Shown: positions 10,831-22,529 of the stretch, piece after piece
How positions within the stretch are numbered: position 1 is the stretch's first letter
Layout: every line of letters starts with the position of its first letter
DNA from: Blakeslea trispora
Lineage: Eukaryota; Mucoromycota; Mucoromycetes; Mucorales; Choanephoraceae
NCBI GenBank assembly: GCA_025331445.1
Contig: JAIWNE010000082.1
Coordinates: forward strand, 1 to 64,000
Length of the DNA: 64,000 nucleotides
Direction: 5' to 3'
Program-made: the position numbers and the translations under genes
Notes under the pieces: model-generated
Seen by the model: the letters and a program-made list of their open reading frames with translations, nothing else
Told to the model about the DNA's origin: nothing
Database searches by the model: none

Positions 10831-13800
10831 ATGGATTTAGATGATCCCACCCACACTCAAACATCAGAGCTGATTGACTCACAGATGATTGAAGAATCAC
10901 CCGTGCTTGATTTCTCAACATCTTTATTGAATATTAAAAAACCAGCAGAGTTAAAAGCCTTGCTTCAGGTGAGAAACACGCTTCAAATAAAATAAAAAGA
11001 AAAATAGGCTAATGGATTGGATAGAACCTTCATGAGCAATTGAAAGAATTGGATCAAAATGTGGATAAATCTTCTCTTGAAGAAGTCACTCAGGAACTTG
11101 TTCATAAATCTATTTTGAAGAATAAGGATAAGACAGTAAAGGCATTGACTGCCTGTTGTCTTGCTGATATCATTCGTCTACATGCTCCAGATAGTCCTTA
11201 TTCAGTGGATATGCTTAGAGTAAGCCATGACTTCATCTATAGTATCTTTTTTGTCTAACATTTTTATGATAGACCATCTTTGTTTTCTTTGTGAATGAAC
11301 TGTCTCATTTTGGGAAAGAAACCACTGAATTCCCTTATTATTTCTATCTGTTGGAAAATTTACAATCCGTCAAGACATTTCTGTTGCTGAATGATATGGA
11401 TCATGCTGAAGAAATTGTACTTCCTTTGATTGCCGAATTCTTCAAAGTGGCTCAGACGTAAGTGACAGGATGATGTTACAAGCCTGTTTACTTAGTTGAT
11501 GTTTTATAGAGCTACTTTGGCAAGAAATGTTGAACTTTGCATGACAGATGTATTGATTCAGTTGATTGATGATGTTGGCATTTCAAGTCCCGAATTTACC
11601 GAAATCATTTTGGAACAATTTGACAAGTTTGAAAAGGTAAGAAAAAAATTGAGCCAAGAAATTGGATTGTAGTTGAACTTATCTGTCTATAGGGATCTAA
11701 AAATCCTGCTTATTTGATGGCTTTGGATATCTGCTATACCTGTCCCGGAGCCCTTCAGAGACGTGTATTCCAAGTAGGTTCATCCTTAGTCTATCATATG
11801 CATTTTCATCTCACATGTTGACTAGTACTTTTCTGATGTATTGATCTCTGTCAGTACAACAGATGAAACAGAAGAAGAAGACTATGCTGAAGTAAAGAAA
11901 GCACATGGCTTGATTTGTAAGATGAATGCAGTTGTGCCCGAACTACTGATGAATGTCTTGCCATTGTTACAAGAAGAAATGAAGGTTGACAATATCCACA
12001 TTCGTCAGCTTTCAACCGAGACTTTAGGACATATGTTTGCTGAACCATCGTCTCAAGTGGCTACTCAATATCCTGCTATTTGGAAGACATGGCTGGGAAG
12101 GTAAAAACAAGTGCTAACTTAATGACAAACCTCTCTTGACATTTCTGTTATTTAGACGACACGACAAGTCCATTCAATTACGTGTCAAGTGGTTGGAAAT
12201 TTCTGCTGATATTTTCAAGCATCATTCAAACGCAGTAGCTGAATTGATAGGTAAAAAAAGAAACCAAGAAGAAAAAAAAAAGAGGGCAAGTGAAACTCAA
12301 TGCATTCCCTAATTTGCTATAGAATGTTACAAGGATAGATTGTTTGATCCTGATGAAAGAGTACGTGCAGCTACTTGTAAGGTGATAGGTGAAGTGAGTA
12401 TTGGACAAGATATCAAACATCTTGACCGAGGATTGTTGGAAATTGTTTCCGAAAGAAGTAAAGATAAAAAGGTAGAAAGAAAGTGAATAAGGTGGTATGT
12501 TATTGATGTTAACTCTTCTTTTTTTAGACATCTGTACGCGTAGAGGCCATGAAGACATTTGGCTCTATCTACAACCATTATTATGCTCAGATTCATAATC
12601 AGGATAAGACAGTGATGGAAAAAGTAGGTTGGATGGCTGATCGCTTAATGTACTGCCTCTATCTTGGAAACCCTGCTGTCACGTAAGATCATCAAACACG
12701 AGACATACTTCAGCTAACTTATGATTCAATCTTACAAAGGATGAACCTGGAAAGTACTTTGTTGAACTATATTTTGCCTGAAAATGAAAACGATGCTGAG
12801 AGAACAGAACGATTGGTTGTGGTGGTTGAATCATTGACTGAAAAGCAAACATTGGCTTTTACTGCCCTTATTCGAAAGCAAAAGATGTTCAATGATAACC
12901 TTCACAGATATGTTGAAATGTGTGAAAAAGCAGTAAGTTTCTCTTTTTTTTGTTGGTTTTATGGTTATCACTAAATGAGTTATGTTAGATTTCTAGTAAA
13001 GGCAATACGAGTGAACATGAAGAATCAAAGAATGATGAATTCATGAAGTATTTAGCTGGTAAAAATGTTTTTTTTAAAAAAAAAGAGCATGTCCATTAAC
13101 TTGTCTATCCATAAAAAGGTCAATTCGCTGATAAGGCTAGAACATTGAATGCTTTGAGAACCTTCCTTCAGAGTGGAAATGAGAAGGATGTAAAGGCTCT
13201 CAAGACAGCAATTGATCTAAACCGTACTTATAAACAAGTGCTTGTTGCAAAGGTAAAATATTTTTATTGTGTCTATAAAGACAAGAGATTAACATTCCTA
13301 TGACAGAGAAAATTAATGTCTAGTTTAAATGAAGAACATGCTGCTATTCTTGAGATTTTCCAAGCCATTTTGAACAGAGCATGTCCATTGATCATCAACA
13401 AGAGCAACATACCCCATCTGTTGAGATTGAGTCGAGCTGTCAAAAGCAGAAGACAGACAACTGCAAGTCAAAGAGCAACCGTTGCTCAAGATGTTCTTAA
13501 GGAAATCTCAACCACTTATCCTTCCATGTATACCAGTAACATGGCTGATATCACAAAAGAGATTTTGGCCAACAATGAAAATTCTGGTAAAGAAAATTAT
13601 TTTTAAAAATGAGATACCATCCCATGTTATTGACTTTTCATCATTAGATGAAGCCCTTGAGCTTTTGGCTGAGATCAGTAAAGACTCTCATGGCAAGATA
13701 AAGTACACAGAGTAAGTAATTCAAAGAAAAAGAAGTGACGTATCGATTGACATGTGCTTTAGTGAACTCAACCATCGCTTGGTTCATTACTTAAAAGAAG

Positions 13801-15326
13801 GAAGCGTCAATCAGGCTCATCTTGCTTCTGTCGCTCTCTCCAACATGAAGAATGCTAGTATCGTCTTTGCTGATCTAGTGTCGAGAATGTGTGATGAACT
13901 ATTACTAAAGAATCACCGCTTGCTTTCTACCTTGACATCCCTCTCCAACTTTGCACTTTATGCCCATGATCTTCTCACTCTATCTCTTGACTCTATTGTT
14001 CGTTTTGTAGAATCTGTTCTTTTGAAAGCCAAGACAAAAGAGGTACAGAAACACGTAAAAGATTTCAATCAAAGCTGAACTCTTTCTTCTAGTTCTCATC
14101 AGATAACCCTGAATGGGAAATCTATGATGATTTACCAGAATTGTCAAAGCAAAAGTTGGTCGGTGTTCGTTTGTTAGTGAACTATTTGGAGGCTGCTAAA
14201 GAAGATACTGGTCCTGAGGATTATCTTGTTCAAAAGATCTTTGTTCTTCTTGACAGTTTACTTGATGTGTCTTGCGATCAAGCCTTTTCAGCAAAGACAA
14301 AGTAAGTCCCTTTTTTTTATTTGTTATTTTATATCTCACGCCATAAGGATCTATTTAGTGCTGCAGAAACATCGCATCTTAGATTAGGTGCTTCAAGAGC
14401 TTTCGTGAAACTGACGCAACATGCTAAATATGTCAATCAATTGACAGTGCCTAAATTTGAAAAGTTGGGTATCACTCTACAAGACACCTGCTTCTATGTT
14501 CGTCAAGAGTTTGCTGAATCACTCATGAAGGGCCTTCATACAGAGCAGATTCATTCCCGTTACTATGCTCTCTTGTTCTTGTGTGCTCATGAACCTGAAG
14601 CTGCTCTTGTGAAACAAGTCAAGGGTTTTATTCAAAAGAAGCTTTCCAGTATTCAATCAAAGCAAGGGGATGCCAACGTTCTGGATTCTGCTTTGATTCG
14701 CTTGATCCATCTGTTGGCCCATCATCCTGATTTCTCAGAAGCTGTTGAAGATTTGGATGTCTTGGCCCAATATTTCAGATTCTATCTGGCCTGTATAGCT
14801 ACATCAGACAATGTGGCATTTTTGTATCACATTGTACAAAAAATCAAATTATCTACCGATACAGTAGCAGCTGAATTAAGCAAGGTAAGAGAAATGACAG
14901 GGCAAAAAAGGAAGTAAATTGAATGTCATTATTTAGAATTCGTATGTATTGAGTGACTTGGTTTGCTTGTTAATCAAGACAAGATGTAAAGAAGCTTCTT
15001 GGCCATTAAATACATATGCAGGTCGTGTTTCGCTTCCTACACGATTGTATCAATTAATACCTGAAAATGCTGTTCAATCTGAGGTAAAGCAAAGTCTTGT
15101 ATTTGAAGGGCAGAATGTGAAAACTCATTGGATTCTTTCTTTAGATTATGAACAAGACTTATTTGCCAACAGATTTCTTGGAGAAATTTGAAGAAGAACA
15201 AAACCACAAAGCAGGAGACAAGGTAAGTTTCGAATACTTTCTTGTAAAAAACATAGCGAATTTATTCTTTTATAATAGCGTTCTCGCTTTTCAACAACAG
15301 TCTCAAGCAAGAAAGTGAAAGCTTAA
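10831..15326 (+). CDS. PDS5: Sister-chromatid cohesion protein PDS5
   Basis: HEAT-repeat regulator that binds cohesin on chromosomes and controls its release and acetylation. Twenty exons: 10831-10968, 11025-11219, 11273-11457, 11510-11636, 11693-11773, 11826-12100, 12156-12250, 12323-12471, 12528-12682, 12740-12932, 12989-13058, 13119-13252, 13307-13586, 13648-13711, 13763-14042, 14093-14301, 14359-14884, 14937-15083, 15145-15222, 15279-15326. They sum to 3429 nt, 1142 residues, close to fungal PDS5. The whole protein is helical repeat. Family-like segments include ELHEQLKEL-type N-terminus, LRVKWLEISADIFKHH, DPDERVRAATCKVIGE and LYHIVQKIKLSTDTVAAEL-like C-terminal repeats. A short basic tail (SSKKVKA) ends it. 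The intron at 14302-14358 uses the inner acceptor, because the first AG would break the frame. Confidence 0.93.
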
Positions 15327-15386
15327 ACTTTTTTTTTAAAATTTTGGGGGTTTTTTATTTTTTTTAACATTAAAAAATACATTATC

Positions 15387-16612
15387 ATGCAGCTTTATCA
15401 GAAATTATGCAAAGCTTTAGAGGAAAATGACATGTTGGTATAAACTTGAGTTTTCTTTGTATAATTGCAAGGACTTTTTCCCCTTTTTTTTGAGATAAAA
15501 TTTTTTTTGACACGGTTGACTCTTGTTTGTAGAGATGAGCTCGGCATCTTGCCTTTTACACCAGAGTTAGAACAACTACCTCTCAGTAGCCAGCCCTATT
15601 TCCCCTTGTTAGTAGTTGAAACAAAGTTGGGTATTGCAAAGTCTGAGCTCTCTGACTTACTTCAACAAGCGCATACGTATTTTATCACATTGGATATGAA
15701 CAAACATCCTATCGAACTAGAAAAGGTCACTCGAGTGATGATTTTATTAAAGCCTGATAACTATACAGCCATGAATACAAGGTAAACTTTTCTTTAAAGA
15801 GTAAAATTTGCAAAATCAGATTTTTTTTTGGGATAGGAAACGCATCATCCAATTGGGACACATGGATCCAACAAAAGAATTGAATTTGATCAAATTGGCC
15901 TTTACCATACCAAGGCACTCAAAGAGCTCTGTAGCATGGTATCATCGTCAATGGATCTTGACTCAGTTCAGAAGTGCACTCGATGTAAAACAAGAACTCG
16001 AGCTCTGTCAATGGACTTGTACAGCCTATCCTCGAAACTACTATGCCTGGAGACATCGTACTTTTCTCTTGAGGCACTTTTGTTCTCTGATCGATCTATC
16101 CAAGGAATACAGGGATGTGTGTCATTGGATCGAACTGCATATCAGTGATTATTCTGGCTTTCATTATCTACAGCATATCATTCAACAGCTAGCATTTGAT
16201 CAAGAGCAAATGAAGCAACATATGCAATGGTTGGATGGCTTGATCATCAAATTTCCCGGTCATGAATCGCTCTGGTGTCATAAGAGATTTTGTTCTCATC
16301 TGTTTATCAAGTCTACAAGCTATTGCTATGCTCAGCATCAGTTTGTTCAAGATGTCCTTTCTAATCAACATCAAGCTGAAGCACTTGATGATCATAGCGA
16401 TCATTTCCAAGCACAAAGAGAATATGCTTTGAGGTTTGGATTATGGCAGACAAGAATGGTGAGAGCAACACGATGTGATTTTTAAAAAGAGTGCTTATCT
16501 TCTTCTTTTTTGTTTTTTAAAAAAGGAAAAGCAGCATTATGGTCAACCTTTGTCTCCATCTTTACTTGAAGAATATCTTTTGGTAGCACCTACAACTGAC
16601 TTTCTTGCCTAA
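15387..16612 (+). CDS. Protein prenyltransferase alpha-subunit repeat protein (PTAR1-like)
   Basis: Resembles animal PTAR1, the alpha-like subunit of geranylgeranyltransferase III, which in animals works with the RabGGTase beta subunit (family knowledge). Exons: 15387-15433, 15533-15781, 15837-16458, 16526-16612; 1005 nt, 334 residues. Helical PPTA repeats with the W-x-H-R pattern are visible: VAWYHRQWILTQF (near 130), YYAWRHRTFLLRHF (near 167), GFHYLQHIIQQL (near 206), LWCHKRFCSHL (near 242). The N-terminal IDELGILPF aligns with the IDEIGLIP block of PTAR1. Recovering this block needs an unusual GTTGGT donor at 15434. The start codon is only 60 bp after the PDS5 stop. A dedicated FTase/GGTase-I or RabGGTase alpha subunit is less likely because of the N-terminal match. 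Confidence 0.85.
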
Positions 16613-17592
16613 AAAAAAGAAAGAGAGAGAAAATAGTGATATGAATAAAGTTGGTTTGGTGGCAAGCTAGTTTTTTTTTTAGTATCGAATTTCACAAGCC
16701 ATGTTCATCATATGAGGAGACTATCAGAATGTCTGTTTCATCATGTTCTTTAGGGGAGAAGCTCTTGCTCAGGAGCCAAGATTCCTCGGAGACAACACAT
16801 ATAGTCTTACAAAGCAAACAAACAAGGAATCTTGCACTAGATGAAAATTTAGGCTATTCTTTTGTCGTCATTTTGTAGGAACAATAGGCTCATTTGACAG
16901 AAAATGGGTATCCAAATAGATTGTGTTATCTGTATCTATGTTGTATAATGAAAGAAAGCAATACGATAAGGTATACATTTGGTCCTCTCTTCTTTTTATA
17001 ACAATAGAATGGCTGTTTACACACACATACAGAGAGGCAGAGAGGCAGAGATCTATGGATAATCAATGTCTGTTTGTTTGTTTGTTTGAAAGATGATCTA
17101 ATCGCTTATAAACCCGAAGAAATTCTTCCTTTGTACTCATATAGTCATAGATACACTAGAAAATATAGAATCAAAATGACATCCTCACTTTCTTAGACAT
17201 GTTCCATCCTAAGCTATTCAGCGGTAAAAAAAAAAGGATGTCTTTTAATATGAGGTTGTATGTTATTTTCCTTTAAATTATCCATGATGTCTATAGATAC
17301 TTTGTTTTTTATCTTCTATTCGGATTGTATTTCTTTCTTTCTTCTTTTTTCAATCATCTAAATATACCGTAAATACAATTGCAGATCAAAAGTCAAAAAC
17401 AATCATGTCAGATACAAACAAACTTCCAAGTATTCGGTTCGAAAGTAATTCAATTTGCTACTCAGAAAATGAATGTCAACACTCAACTACAAGCACATTT
17501 GTTTCACGGCAACCATCTCGATGTAAAGCAAGTCAATTGATAGTGAACGATAAAACAAAAAGTACTGAATTTTATTTAAAGTGGATAGGTTG
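16613..17592. other. Intergenic between PTAR1-like and MFS genes
   Basis: Contains an AATAAA near 16644 for the upstream gene, a short ACACAC/GAGGCAGA run near 17020 and a GTTT repeat near 17076. A short frame starting at ATG 17405 runs to 17593 and could be an upstream leader ORF or an unrecognised first exon of the transporter. Nothing else seen. Confidence 0.45.
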
Positions 17593-19368
17593 ATGAGATC
17601 AAGTATCTCAGAATCAGGTTTTATTGCACAGAAAAAAGAAGAAGCCGCCTTTTGCATGGATGAGAACACTATTTCAGAATTAAAGCAACCAGAAGAAGAG
17701 GAGGAGGAGGAAGAGGATCCGTATCGTTGGTTTATATTGCTTGGAGCGTTTTTAGCTCAAGGATCTAGTTCAGCTTTTCTAGCAAGTTGGTAAGTAAATG
17801 AGAGAGAGGGGAAACCATACAAGTCTCTTCTTTCAATACTCATCTATATTCTATTTTAGGGGTAATGTATCAAAAGAAGAAATTATTTGCTATACCATCC
17901 TATTTCTTCTCTTTTTTTTTCTCTCTCTCTCTTTTTCTAGACTATCTCTCGCTCATCACTTATTTGTACCATGATAGGTATTATGCAAGAATATTATGAT
18001 CGTGAAGTGTTTAAAGGATCCGTTGATTTGGCAGAACTTAGTTTTGTTGGCACCATTGGCTTTTCGTTTTGTGGACTATTGGGTCCTGTCACTCCCTTAT
18101 TGATGAAATGGATGGGTTCTCGTTGGCTCTTGTCTTTTGGTACTTTGCTAAGTTCAGCCGGTTTGATCTTGGCAAGCTATTCCACAAAGGTATGGCAGTT
18201 GTATATGACACAAAGTGTGATGCATGGTATAGGTACAGCGCTTCTTTTTATTGTAAGTTGATAGCCGAGAGAAAAAAAAAGAGTGAGAAAGCTCAAGTCG
18301 ATTCATATTTAGGTCTCCATGTCCATATCGCCTCCATGGTTTAATAAAAGAAGAGCATTTGCAGTGGGTATTATGGTAAGCGGTTCTGGCATAGGAGGTT
18401 TGTTGATGCCATTCATCATTACCTACCTGAATGAAACACTTGGTATTGCTTGGTGAGTCATGAAATCATAAAATTTGCTTCGAGAAACTGACAAGTGTAT
18501 AACTTTTTTTTCCTCTTTATTCAAACCATAGGTGTTATCGGATACTAGGGATTATATCATTTGTCTTTAGCTCAATACCAACCTTACTATTACGAGAAAA
18601 GAAGAAAAAGGAGGAGGAGGATGTTAAGGTGGAGCCAAAACCAAGCATCGATTTAAGTATTTGTAGAAATAGTAAATTCATTGTTTGGTGCGTAGTAGGC
18701 AATCTTAGCTACATGTCATATTATATACCTGCATTTTATATTCCATCCCATGCTACAAAGTTAGGATTAAGGCCTTCTCATGGATCGTTACTTGTCTCTG
18801 TATTTTCAGGTGCTAATGTCTTTGGTCGTCTATTCTCAGGGTAAGTTCTCTCTCTTTGAAAAAAATTGCTTTTTTATTGATAAACTACATGACAGATTTC
18901 TTGGTGACCGTATCGGTGTAGTGAATGCCAATACTTTGCTTTTGTTTGCTTGTGGACTTAGCTCTTTTCTTGTATGGTCATTTTCGAATTCTTTTATTAT
19001 GCTGTTATTGTTTATTGTGTTTTATGGCTTTGTTAGTGGCACTGTGCCTACATTACGTAAAGTATCTTAGGGTTGATTCAAGCATGAATCGCTTTTTTTT
19101 TTCGTTGACATTTCTTTTTTTTATAGTGGCTCCAATTACTGCTTCAATTACTGGCTTAGAGAACTACTCTTCTGGTATTTGCCTTTACCTGTTTTTCTTG
19201 ACCATTGGCAGACTAGGTCCTTCAATAGCAGGTGTGATACAGACAGCAACAGATAAGCAGTCCTTTCTCTCTCATCAAATGTTTACAGGCTCTACATTTG
19301 TGATATCCTCTTTTGTATCGCTCTACTTGAAATACCAAATGAAACCAGGTGTATGGAAAAAAGTTTAG
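17593..19368 (+). CDS. MFS transporter, monocarboxylate (MCT/MCH) family
   Basis: Multi-pass carrier of the fungal monocarboxylate-transporter-like group; substrate unknown. Proposed exons: 17593-17789, a 2-nt exon at 17860-17861, 17978-18252, 18313-18452, 18532-18840, 18896-19056, 19127-19368; 1326 nt, 441 residues. The cytosolic N-terminus has a Glu run, then DPYRWFILLGAFLAQG and the family signature W-G-I-M-Q-E-Y-Y. That signature is only in frame if the GG dinucleotide at 17860-17861 is kept. Further segments: GTIGFSFCGLLGPVTPLLMK, GSRWLLSFGTLLSS, the loop PPWFNKRRAFAVGIMVSGSG (typical of MCTs), SVFSGANVFGRLFSG and GRLGPSIAGVI. About twelve hydrophobic helices can be drawn. ATG 17593 is the first in-frame start; an upstream start is possible. 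Confidence 0.85.
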
Positions 19369-19810
19369 ATTAATTTCTCTGTTCAATAGTAAAATGACTG
19401 TGATAGACATTGATTTTGCTCTTTTTTCTTATTTTGATATACATTGAAATTATAAGAAAGATGAACCTCTTTCTTCTTTTAAGAAAGTACACCTTTTTTT
19501 TCTTATCAAAAGAAGAGAGGGCCTGAGGATACTTTCTTTTTGAATGCTTATTATTATTTTCTTTCTGCTTATGACTTTTTTTAGATTACTTTTTTGGTTT
19601 GCCATAGTACTTATATGACGTTCGATAAGGGCAGAAAAAAATGAGTGAGGGGGAAATGATAGCATGAAAACACAAAAGTTGCGCCATTTCAATCCCAGAA
19701 AAGGGGCAACAATTGTTCCGCTTTATCTAGCAACTTTCATTTTCGTTGTTTTTTTCCCTATTTGTGTCCAAAACATCTCGAGAAAGAATTAGAGAAATCG
19801 ACCAACAAAG
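19369..19810. other. Intergenic, AT-rich
   Basis: No gene seen. Contains T- and A-rich runs and the likely promoter of the PPP1R21-like gene close to 19750. Confidence 0.45.
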
Positions 19811-22298
19811 ATGAGTGATGGCATGCTCTCAAGACACACCAGCTTAAACGCAGGTAGACAACAGAAGTTCTCCCCTTTTTATCTGTATATATAGTTTAGA
19901 ACCATCATGGACTTACTTTGCATAATATAGGCGCTATTCCTGCTTCAGCAGAAGAATTATCACAAAGATATGCCAAGTTGTTTCAACAGTATTCTCGGTA
20001 AATAATAGACAATGAGGAGAACGATGCAGTTGTTTATCTACTGACGTAAACCAGTTTAAAAGCACAACACGCTGTTCTCAAAAAAGCTGTCATAAAAGAA
20101 CAAGCATCTAATGTTTCACTTCAAGGCAATATTAAAGAAAAGGAAAAGGAATTGCGCAAGGTAAATAATGAAGCGTATGTCATCGACCCTTTCTATCATC
20201 TAAAACAATCAATAGCTACAAGAACAATTAGACCTTTTAGCTTTCCATAATGAGAGATTGACTAAACGCATACAAGCTGTTCAAGACAATGATCAGGTTA
20301 GCATGTTTTCTTATGAGCAAAAAAAACAATAGAAATAACTAAACTATTTTGTTGTACGCAGAGGGGAACTCATTTTTCCTTGCTTGGAGGCTCCATCAAG
20401 AAAGATTTGGAAAGAAGTCAACAGACGTTGGAGGAGATGCAAAAGGATCTTCAAACAAAGATTGACAGAAATGCTGAACTTCATAGCGAGAAAGTTGAAT
20501 TAGAAGAAAAGATAGAACAGTCAATGAATCAGATTCACGAACTCGAGAAACGGGTCACTGAGTTACAGGATGAAAATGTAAGCTTGCAAGCTGAAATCAA
20601 GACAAGTAGCCATAGTAATGCAGACATACCACAAGTTGCATCAGTCGATACTATTCCTACAGAGAAATATGATGCGCTATTGCAAGATATGAAATTGTTA
20701 AAGGAACAAGTGGAAGAGTAAGTTTGGTCTTATGGGTATTTTCTTGAACCTTCTCCCCTTACCTAAATGACCTGTTTGTCTTGTAGAAAGACGCATCTTT
20801 TGAAAGCTAAAGAAGAAGAGTCAAGAAAGAGCGACCAGCAATTGATAGCTGAAGTTCAGGGCTTGCAAGCTATTTTACTAACCAAAGTAGGGCACCTAGA
20901 TCAAGAAAAGAAGTCGCTTGAGCTTACTTTACCTGCCTCTAAAGCTTTGGAGCAACTGAAGGAGCAAACAAAACAATATGTGTCATCTCTTGATGAAAAC
21001 GTGAGTTGAGAAACCATAGAAAAAAAATACAGCACTAGGCTCTAACTGTTTTTCTTTTATATAGCAAATTCCAAAAGAAATACCTTCTGAAATAGCTGAG
21101 AAATTAGCCATCTCCTCAAAGACATATCAAGAAGAATTAGATAGCCTTGTGAAGCAACTTGAGGATACCAAGCAAGAGTTGTCCAAGTTGAGAGTGGAAA
21201 AGGACCAGCAATTGTTGTTGGTAAAGGAAACGGCTCAAGAAAGACAAAATGAATACGAAGAAAAAGTAAAATCACTTGAAGATAAAATTGAGAACCTGTC
21301 AGCTATGGCAGAAGCAACTGAAAAGACAGAATCAAAAGCCATTCATGATTTACAGGTCTTGAATGATCAATTAGCTGAAGAAAATAACCGTTTACTGAAG
21401 GAAATGGAGCTAGAGGTAAAAAAAAAAAAAAGAGAAAGAAAGAATAGGACACTTTTTCTAGAAAAGACAATGGCTCACCTTTTCTCTATCTCTTTGTTAG
21501 GCAGCGAATGCAAAGAAAGCTTTACAAGACTTGAATGATATGGAAAATACGGTGATGAAGGAAACAAAAGAAACATTTGATAAGGAAACGCAAGTTGAGA
21601 CAAATAGCCAAGATAAAGCAGTAGAAACAGAAGAAGAGAAAGGTGCTGAAGAAGAAAAGAGCTCATTAGCTGAAGAAGAAAGAGAACCACCAACAGCTGA
21701 AGAAAAAACTAAATCCGAAGAAGAAGAAGCCAAATCTGAAGAGGAAGCCAAATCTGAAGAGGAAGCCAAATCTGAAGAGGAAGCCAAATCTGAAGAGGAA
21801 GCCAAATCTGAAGAAGAAAAAGCCAAACCCGAAGAAGAGGAAGTGTTTGTATACCCACAGCCTGTGCAGGAGCCACCCAAGACAGAAGAAGAGGAAGAGG
21901 AGGAAGTATTTGTCTATCGTGGTATGGACGCTTTGCCTGAAGAGGAACAAGAAGAAGAACAGAAAGAAGTATCAACCAAGATCTATGATGAAAACGATAT
22001 GCAACAAAGAGAAGAAAAGCTCAGAGTGTTTTATGAAAAAAAGCTCTCTCAGCTGAATGAAAAACTTCAGATGGTAGACAGTACAGCATTTCGCTTAAAC
22101 AGTCTGTATCAATCCTCAAAAGAAAAGCTAGCTGCTGAGGAGCAAGAAAAGCGTATGATGGCCGATCAGGTAAAACAACTGACAGACCAAGTAAAGAAAC
22201 TAGAAGAGGATTTAAGCACAAGCAAATCAGACTTTCAAAAATATGCTGACTCTATGTCTGATTACATTGCTACACTTCAGTCAAGTGCCAACCAATAA
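19811..22298 (+). CDS. Coiled-coil protein related to PPP1R21 (KLRAQ/FERRY subunit)
   Basis: Exons: 19811-19853, 19931-19997, 20055-20160, 20216-20296, 20362-20717, 20787-21000, 21065-21415, 21501-22298; 2016 nt, 671 residues. The N-terminus YAKLFQQYSRLKAQHAVLKK (from about residue 26) and ELRKLQEQLDLLAFHNERL match the KLRAQ region of animal PPP1R21, where the motif is YSKLRAQNQVLKK. The last ~110 residues (KKLSQLNEKLQMVDSTAF...SMSDYIATLQ) match its conserved C-terminal coiled coil. In animals PPP1R21 is an endosomal protein of the FERRY complex that links mRNA to early endosomes. The middle differs: an acidic, repetitive Glu/Lys segment (21600-21960) replaces the central animal domain. The role in this fungus is inferred only by homology. 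Confidence 0.75.
21729..21818 (+). repeat. 18-bp tandem repeat inside the PPP1R21-like gene
   Basis: Five almost identical 18-bp units (GCCAAATCTGAAGAGGAA) encode AKSEEE repeats. The unit length keeps the reading frame, so copy-number change would not break the protein. Confidence 0.9.
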
Positions 22299-22529
22299 AA
22301 ACCCTATCCTAGCTTGTTCCATTAGAAACGCCCTGATCTTATATAGTTTAGACAAAGAGAAAAAAAAACAAAAGGGGGGGGAGAACTTCTTCTTTTCGGT
22401 CTCATACTTAATCACTTGTAAAGTAGTAAGGCAAATTTCACTACACTACTATACACTGAGCTTTAATTGTTGTAAAGCTTAACATTCTTTTTTTTTTTTT
22501 TTTTTTTGCTTAATCTTTTAATAACAACC
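22299..22529. promoter_or_regulatory. PRP31 upstream region with long poly-T tract
   Basis: Short interval carrying a G7 run near 22374 and an uninterrupted run of about 17 T just before the PRP31 start. Such T tracts immediately upstream of start codons recur in this window and probably act as promoter or leader elements; function not shown. Confidence 0.35.

Noticed and set aside
14302..14347. First AG after the PDS5 donor at 14302 as the acceptor
   Set aside because: It puts the next exon out of frame; the AG at 14357-14358 restores it.
17405..17593. Upstream 62-codon frame as exon 1 of the MFS transporter
   Set aside because: It is in another frame and I found no convincing donor/acceptor pair joining it without a stop.
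21497..21975. Minus-strand frames rich in Ser, Phe or Leu
   Set aside because: Antisense shadows of the GAA-rich repeat in the PPP1R21-like gene.
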